A stretch of 9,278 nt of DNA, taken from Mycobacteriaceae bacterium (GTDB lineage Bacteria; Actinomycetota; Actinomycetes; Mycobacteriales; Mycobacteriaceae). Shown piece by piece: positions 5,108 to 9,278 of this stretch (positions are counted from its first letter, which is position 1; the number at the start of each line of letters is the position of its first letter). The translations under genes were made by a program, and so were the position numbers. A model generated the notes under the pieces. That model was given only the letters and a program-made list of their open reading frames with translations. It was not told the DNA's origin and ran no database searches. Location of the stretch: the NCBI GenBank assembly GCA_013362555.1, contig JABFVX010000176.1:1-9278 (forward strand). The letters run 5' to 3'.

Positions 5108-7421
5108 CCTTCCGATTGGAGTCGTCCAACAGGGCCGCCTGCGAAACCCGGTCGCCGATCGCCCGCAGCTCCTCGCAGAACGCCCGGCGGCGGCCCGCCA
5201 TCTCGTCGCGACCAGGATCGCTGTCCGCGGCGACGGGGTCTGCCAGCCCCAGGTGGTCGGCGAGTCGCAGCGCGGTCGTGAACAGTTCGCTCGACACCGA
5301 TTCCGTACTGTGCAGCTTGCCTTGCAGCAGCCGCTGCCTGCCGACTGCCACGCACTCCTCGATGAAGACTTTCCGGTCCTGCGCGCCGTTGCGCATGACG
5401 AGCAGCTCCGCCACGACGAGCTGAGCGTCGAAGAACGAGCGCAGCGTGCGGTGCACCATGAAGAACCCGGTCTCGCGCAGCGCTTCGAGCAGCTGGCCGC
5501 GGGTGAGTTCGCGGCCGGCCCAATCCGGCACGATCAGTTCCATTTCCGCGGCCAGCTCCGCGAGATACTCGGTGCGGCTGGGAAAGAAGAACTCGAACTT
5601 CAGCAGATCCCGCAGCCGCAGCGCCTCCCGGGTGCCGTCGCCTATCGGATCCTCGGAGTCCGGCTTCACCGCCAGCAGCGACAGCTCCAGAATGGCGCGG
5701 TTGACGAACCAGTGCACCGCGCTGTTGCGGTAGAACGCCGCAATCAGGTGCTGCCCGTTTTCGATGGTGTACACCGGCTCCAGTCCGCCGCGGTAAGCGG
5801 TGACCACCTTGGCCACGGTGAGCTGGTCGAGCACCACCGCGAGCCCGGATTCGGTGCGCAGCGTCTCCAGTTCGCCGCGCGGCAGCCTGCGCCGCTCGAT
5901 GTAGCGCAGCACCGGGGCGAGCACAGCGCCGACCTCGGCCAGCGTCAGCGCCCTGGCCCGCACGCCGAGCAGTGCCAGCGCCACCAGGGCATTCACCGTG
6001 ACCGGGGTGGCGCGGTTGATCGACACCGCCACGTCGAAGGCGACCCGCTGCACCGCGGCGCGCGCGGTGGCGGTGTCCGCGCCGGGATGGTCGCCGTGCG
6101 CCGCGAGCCTGCCCGCGGCTGACAGCGGCTCGCCGAACCTGACGTACACGCTGCCCGCCGAATGCCGCTGGTTGCGGATGTATTTCGCCATCCACGCCAA
6201 CCCCTCCGGCTGTTTGTCGCCGCCGAGCTGTTCAGCCGCGATGGCGCCGAGCTCGTTGAGCCGCTCGTAGGTGATCGACACCGGAACCAACATCACGTCG
6301 TCGACTCGCCCGGAACGCACAGCTGCCGCAAGGTAATTGAACAGCCCGTAGCGCGGCGGCCGCAGCTTGCCGGTACGGGTGCGGCCGCCCTCGAAGTACC
6401 ACTCCAGATTGAAGCGCTTGGCCAGCAGGTAGCCGATGTACTCCTCCACGGCCGCCTTGTACACCTCGTCGTCGCCGAAACTGCGCCGGATGAAGATGGC
6501 TCCGGTGCGCCGCGCGATCGGCCCGACCGGCCAGAAACTGAGATTCGCGCCGCCGACGAGGTGATTGGGCGGGAAGTCATTGCCCGCCAGCACATCCCCG
6601 AGCACGAACGCATCCACGTAGGAACGGTGCGAGGGCAGGAACACCAGCGGGTACTCGCGGTTGAGCGCACGCAGCCGCGCCAGGCCAACCTCGTCGGCCT
6701 GCACCGCCCACGTGGAGGCGTGCACCGGCCGCATCGCTTGGGTGAACAGGTCGGAGACCAGCCTGCTCTGCGCCGCGACCAGGCCGCGCAAGGCCTTCTC
6801 CCCGCGCCGCCGGGCCAACCCGCGCCCGATTCCGGCTTTTTCGGCGATCTCGTCCAGTCTGGCCCGAAAACGCGGCGAATCGACGATCTCCTCCGCGACC
6901 AGCCGCGGCACCTTGTAGCGGTCCCCGATCACCAGGCGCTCGGCCCGCTCCAGCGCGAGGACCGCCGCCCGCTTGACCCCGCGGGCCAGGACGCCGTCGT
7001 TGCCGTAGCGCTGCCGCAACTCGCTCAGGCGCGCGGGAGCCCCGGTCAGCACCACGTGTCTGCCCGGATCCGACCGGACGATGCGGCGCTGCTGCAAACC
7101 ATTGGGGCTGCGCGGATTGCTCAGTGTGGCGATGTCTTTGAGCGTGGTGCGGCGCACGCCGTCGCGCTCCGGCGGGAGCCACAACACCCGGATCGGCACC
7201 ACGAGCGGATCGTCGCCGCGGATGAGCAGCCGCTCGGCAATGACGTCGCGGTCCAGCTCCAGCTGCGTGACCGGTGCACCGATGCGGAGCTCGCGCTCCA
7301 GCCCGCCCGCCGCCAGCCACTCCCCGACCAGCCTGCGCTCCACCGCGGTGTCCGCGTCCACCAACGCCACCACCGACCGCACCGAGTCCTCGTCCGCCCG
7401 CATCTCGCCATTCTGCTCCAC
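5088..7421 (-). CDS. plsB: Glycerol-3-phosphate 1-O-acyltransferase (PlsB2 type)
   Basis: PlsB acylates sn-glycerol-3-phosphate to lysophosphatidic acid, the first step of phospholipid and triacylglycerol synthesis, at the inner face of the membrane. At 777 aa it has the length of mycobacterial PlsB2. The four acyltransferase blocks are in order: LPSHRSYVD with His265 and Asp270, GAIFIRR (307-313), FEGGRTRTGK (343-352) and VPVSITYERL (380-389). A long N-terminal region (1-240) and a helical C-terminal region (about 430-777) are typical of PlsB. Its product is the substrate of the overlapping downstream plsC. GTG 7421 gives the longest protein but has no ribosome site; ATG 7403 follows GGAG by 12 bases. 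The 80-bp gap to the upstream cyclase is almost filled by palindrome H4, leaving little room for an ordinary promoter. Confidence 0.95.
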   Translation of the reverse strand: MEQNGEMRADEDSVRSVVALVDADTAVERRLVGEWLAAGGLERELRIGAPVTQLELDRDVIAERLLIRGDDPLVVPIRVLWLPPERDGVRRTTLKDIATLSNPRSPNGLQQRRIVRSDPGRHVVLTGAPARLSELRQRYGNDGVLARGVKRAAVLALERAERLVIGDRYKVPRLVAEEIVDSPRFRARLDEIAEKAGIGRGLARRRGEKALRGLVAAQSRLVSDLFTQAMRPVHASTWAVQADEVGLARLRALNREYPLVFLPSHRSYVDAFVLGDVLAGNDFPPNHLVGGANLSFWPVGPIARRTGAIFIRRSFGDDEVYKAAVEEYIGYLLAKRFNLEWYFEGGRTRTGKLRPPRYGLFNYLAAAVRSGRVDDVMLVPVSITYERLNELGAIAAEQLGGDKQPEGLAWMAKYIRNQRHSAGSVYVRFGEPLSAAGRLAAHGDHPGADTATARAAVQRVAFDVAVSINRATPVTVNALVALALLGVRARALTLAEVGAVLAPVLRYIERRRLPRGELETLRTESGLAVVLDQLTVAKVVTAYRGGLEPVYTIENGQHLIAAFYRNSAVHWFVNRAILELSLLAVKPDSEDPIGDGTREALRLRDLLKFEFFFPSRTEYLAELAAEMELIVPDWAGRELTRGQLLEALRETGFFMVHRTLRSFFDAQLVVAELLVMRNGAQDRKVFIEECVAVGRQRLLQGKLHSTESVSSELFTTALRLADHLGLADPVAADSDPGRDEMAGRRRAFCEELRAIGDRVSQAALLDDSNRKDDIDGG

Positions 7422-7429
7422 CCGGGATG

Positions 7430-7495
7430 CTTTACACCCGGATCACGCAGATACACCCGCAGCTGCGGGTGAATCTGCGTGATCCGGGTGTAAAG
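7430..7495. repeat. Palindromic element H4 (66 bp, loop-less, 33-bp arms)
   Basis: Bases 7430-7462 and 7463-7495 are reverse complements except for one A/A mismatch (7453 with 7472), with no loop around the central CAGCTG. The element begins six bases after the adenylate cyclase stop and ends eight bases before the plsB GTG on the same strand. It could be the cyclase terminator, insulating plsB, but there is no T tract. Its 32 of 33 pairs and lack of a loop exceed what a terminator needs. Confidence 0.85.
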
Positions 7496-7501
7496 GGGGA
7501 T

Positions 7502-8950
7502 TCAGGTAGCGGGAGCGGCGACAGTTGTGGGGGCGGTTCGGCCGCGGAGGGTGACTTCGGGGCCCAGGCGCCAGCGGCCGGACTCGGCGGGGGCGGCGGC
7601 AGCGAGGGCGGATTCGGCCGCCAGCGCCCGGGAGGGGTGGTCTTTGGCCAGGTCGGAGACGCGAGCCGCCTCGTTCACCGAGTCGCCGATGACGGTGTAC
7701 TCGTAGCGGTTCTCCGCGCCGACGTTGCCGGCGAACACCGGGCCGTAGGTCACGCCGATCCCGAAATCCAGCATGTCCGGCTCGGATCGCAGCAGTTCGC
7801 GCAGCTCGCGGGCCGCGGCCAGAGCCGCGCCCGCAGCGTCCTCGAGCCCGGCCGGGGCGCCGAAGATCGCCAGCACCGCGTCGCCCTCGAACTTGTTCAC
7901 GATGCCGCCGTGTCGGTCGACCGCGGCGACCACGTGCCGGAAAAAGGTGTTCAGCAGCGCTACGACCCGGTCCGGCGAGTGCGTCGAGGCGAAGGTCGTC
8001 GACCCGGCGAGGTCGATGAACATCACGGCCACCGACCGCAGCCCGCCGGACAAACCGGCGCCGTTCTGCAGCGCCAGGCGCGCGACATCGTGCCCCACGT
8101 GTCTGCCGAACAGATCCTGCAGCCGCTCCCGCTCCGAGATGGCCGCGGCCATCTCGTTGAAACCGCTTTGCAGCAGGCCGATTTCGGAGGTGTCGTACAC
8201 CGCGACGCGAGTGTCTGCATGCCCCTCGCCGATCCGCCGCATCGCGGCCGTGACCTCCCGCAGCGGCACCGCGACCGAATGCGCCACAAAGGTGATGGAG
8301 CGCAAGCCGGCGACGAGGCCGATCACCGCGGACACGAACACCGGCATCGCGATATCGCCGAAATCCCAGCCGATGTGCTCGCCGCCCACGATCGCGACAA
8401 TGCCGAGCAGCGGAATACCCGAATAGAGCGCCCAGGTCACCGTCAGCCGAATCGCCACCCGGCGCGGGGCGCGGTGCGGGTCCGCGCCCTGGAACGCCAC
8501 GGTGAACACCCGCCGCAGCACGCGCTCGGCAAACAGGTACCCCATGAAGCAACTGGTGGCGCCGCCGAGCGGGATGGACACCGCGATCAGCCCCAGCGCT
8601 CGCCAACCCGCGTCGTGGTGCACCGCCAGCAGCACCGCCGCCGCAACCGCCCACACGACGCCGCGCCGCAGGCTGTGCCGCACCGGGAAATCCACAGCCT
8701 GCTTGCGCTGCGCGGGCGTGGGCGTCGCGTCCGACGCGTACCAGCGCAGGATCGGCAGCAGGGCGGTCGTCGCGATCGCCATGTCGAGAACGGCGCCCGC
8801 CGCACCGACCGCCACCGCGGCGGGAATGTCGAAGCGCGGCCCGACCAGCAGCCGCAAGATCGTCACGATGTCCACGCCCGCCACGACCTCGGACACCAGC
8901 AGCCCGGCCAGGCAGAACAGCAGCAGCCGCCCGACCTTTCGCCCCGACAC
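7502..8950 (-). CDS. Membrane-bound class III adenylate cyclase (six membrane segments, HAMP, catalytic domain)
   Basis: The enzyme makes cAMP from ATP in response to an unknown input. It has 482 aa: six likely membrane segments (about 6-26, 50-72, 97-115, 126-146, 180-199, 208-230), a HAMP domain (about 218-275), a short linker helix and a cyclase domain (about 305-440). Catalytic residues are all present: metal-binding Asp313 (MFIDLAGST) and Asp357 (FEGDAVLAIFG), adenine-binding Lys353 and Thr419 (YTVIGD, Thr replacing Asp as in class IIIb enzymes), and transition-state Asn426 and Arg430 (VNEAAR). It resembles mycobacterial Rv1318c-Rv1320c and Rv3645. GTG 8950 was chosen for the GGGAGG site seven bases upstream; an ATG at 8980 and an opening to 9214 lack such a site, and the latter would run through repeat H5. 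Guanylate cyclase is unlikely given Lys/Thr. Loss of activity is not indicated. Confidence 0.93.
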   Translation of the reverse strand: MSGRKVGRLLLFCLAGLLVSEVVAGVDIVTILRLLVGPRFDIPAAVAVGAAGAVLDMAIATTALLPILRWYASDATPTPAQRKQAVDFPVRHSLRRGVVWAVAAAVLLAVHHDAGWRALGLIAVSIPLGGATSCFMGYLFAERVLRRVFTVAFQGADPHRAPRRVAIRLTVTWALYSGIPLLGIVAIVGGEHIGWDFGDIAMPVFVSAVIGLVAGLRSITFVAHSVAVPLREVTAAMRRIGEGHADTRVAVYDTSEIGLLQSGFNEMAAAISERERLQDLFGRHVGHDVARLALQNGAGLSGGLRSVAVMFIDLAGSTTFASTHSPDRVVALLNTFFRHVVAAVDRHGGIVNKFEGDAVLAIFGAPAGLEDAAGAALAAARELRELLRSEPDMLDFGIGVTYGPVFAGNVGAENRYEYTVIGDSVNEAARVSDLAKDHPSRALAAESALAAAAPAESGRWRLGPEVTLRGRTAPTTVAAPAT

Positions 8951-8957
8951 CACACAA

Positions 8958-8963
8958 CCTCCC
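8958..8963 (-). promoter_or_regulatory. Strong ribosome binding site of the adenylate cyclase
   Basis: GGGAGG on the minus strand, seven bases before GTG 8950 and four before GTG 8953, decides the start against the upstream in-frame ATG at 8980. Confidence 0.6.
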
Positions 8964-9016
8964 GATGACGCCCCAACCATGCCACACCCCGCCGGCCCGC
9001 CGCCGCGATACGAGCT

Positions 9017-9069
9017 GTCCAGAACGACACATGAGTTGCGTTGAACGCACGTCGTGGGTCGTTCTGGAC
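9017..9069. repeat. Palindromic element H5 (25-bp arms, 3-nt loop) between divergent genes, same family as H2
   Basis: The arms are 9017-9041 and 9045-9069. The outer 12 bases GTCCAGAACGAC / GTCGTTCTGGAC are perfect, and 21 of 25 positions pair overall. Read on the minus strand, one arm matches the H2 arm at 21 of 24 bases. The element lies between the divergent cyclase and the right-edge gene, so it is not at a gene end. It may overlap the promoter region of the cyclase, whose start is 67 bases away. Confidence 0.8.
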
Positions 9070-9122
9070 TGGGCCCTGGACCGCGGCTCTGGACCGGGCG
9101 GCGGGCGGGCGAGGCGGTGGTC

Positions 9123-9128
9123 GATACT
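9123..9128 (+). promoter_or_regulatory. -10-like box of the right-edge gene, possibly leaderless
   Basis: GATACT ends seven bases before ATG 9136 and no Shine-Dalgarno precedes the ATG. This is the spacing of a leaderless start. There is no clear -35 in the GC-rich sequence upstream. Confidence 0.35.
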
Positions 9129-9135
9129 GGGTGCG

Positions 9136-9278
9136 ATGAGCAACGTTCTCCAGTCGCTGCCGATTCCGGCGGGCCGGGACGCGCTCGGCGTGCTCGACGC
9201 ACTGCGGACGGCATTGGCGGGCGCCGGGCCCGCGCTCGCCCCGATGCCCGCGGGCGACGAGCGGGAGACCGCGCGGCT
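9136..9278 (+). CDS. N-terminal fragment, possible o-succinylbenzoate-CoA ligase (MenE); runs off the right edge
   Basis: Only 47 codons are visible: MSNVLQSLPIPAGRDALGVL, then an Ala-rich stretch ending with PALAPMPAGDERETAR. No catalytic motif is reached. The PALAPMPAGDE segment, at this distance from the start, resembles the beginning of the short actinobacterial MenE proteins (menaquinone synthesis, AMP-forming ligase family), where a similar segment precedes the SGTTG ATP motif. That is recognition from memory of a weak N-terminal signal, so the product is tentative. The start is better supported: an in-frame ATG behind a -10-like box, with codon use like the neighbours. It is divergent from the adenylate cyclase with H5 between them. 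Confidence 0.5.
   Translation, partial: MSNVLQSLPIPAGRDALGVLDALRTALAGAGPALAPMPAGDERETAR

Noticed and set aside
3578..5281. Long plus-strand open frame (567 codons) opposite plsC and the plsB end
   Set aside because: Arg-, His- and Pro-rich translation without any domain. It is the antisense of two well-supported acyltransferase genes, a usual high-GC shadow.
6162..7472. Long plus-strand open frame (436 codons) opposite plsB
   Set aside because: Antisense to the conserved acyltransferase core. Composition is biased, and the end runs into palindrome H4.
7274..8968. Long plus-strand open frame opposite the adenylate cyclase
   Set aside because: Antisense to a gene with every catalytic residue intact. 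The reading is Arg/Gly/His-rich and crosses H4.
711..9069. The palindromes as a CRISPR-like or tRNA-type structure
   Set aside because: The elements are single units far apart, with no regular spacers, no cloverleaf and no cas genes.
8951..9214. N-terminal extension of the adenylate cyclase to 9214
   Set aside because: It would translate through H5 and overlap the divergent gene start. The GGGAGG site places the start at 8950.

Overview
The window is high-GC DNA with the codon bias, GTG starts, probable leaderless starts and gene content of a mycolic-acid actinomycete. Nocardia or a close relative fits best. This is an inference from family resemblance: a mycobacterial-type ThiD, a PlsB2-type acyltransferase, an HAD-acyltransferase fusion like mycobacterial PlsC, and a six-helix HAMP adenylate cyclase. 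No database search was possible.

Layout, left to right. (1) The N-terminal 218 codons of a COG0523/CobW-type zinc GTPase on the minus strand run off the left edge. A Zur-like box covers its -10, and its GTG start looks leaderless. (2) Divergent from it is thiD, the HMP/HMP-P kinase of thiamine synthesis, on the plus strand. (3) thiD converges on a microsomal-type epoxide hydrolase on the minus strand. (4) The hydrolase diverges from a TetR-family regulator on the plus strand. A 52-bp dyad between them is the obvious operator, making a local regulator/enzyme pair. (5) The regulator converges on a minus-strand plsB-plsC pair, whose genes overlap by 8 to 20 bp. plsB is a glycerol-3-phosphate acyltransferase; plsC is an HAD-phosphatase-like domain fused to a 1-acylglycerol-3-phosphate acyltransferase. 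Together they would make lysophosphatidic then phosphatidic acid. (6) Upstream of plsB, on the same strand, is a membrane-bound class III adenylate cyclase (six membrane segments, HAMP, catalytic domain). (7) Divergent from it at the right edge, the first 47 codons of a plus-strand gene resemble the start of short actinobacterial MenE proteins.

The most unusual feature is in the gaps. Five gene junctions carry long, near-perfect inverted repeats with arms of 17 to 33 nt: 711-753, 1611-1735, 3563-3640, 7430-7495 and 9017-9069. Two sit in convergent gaps and one in a tandem gap, where a terminator makes sense. The other two sit between divergent genes, where no gene ends. None is followed by a T tract. 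The elements at 1611-1735 and 9017-9069 are clearly related in sequence (21 of 24 bases over one arm). One arm supplies the thiD stop codon and another covers the thiD ATG. This looks like a family of dispersed palindromic elements that may double as terminators. Otherwise the genes are ordinary housekeeping and metabolic genes. I see no CRISPR array, RNA gene, phage gene or transposase.
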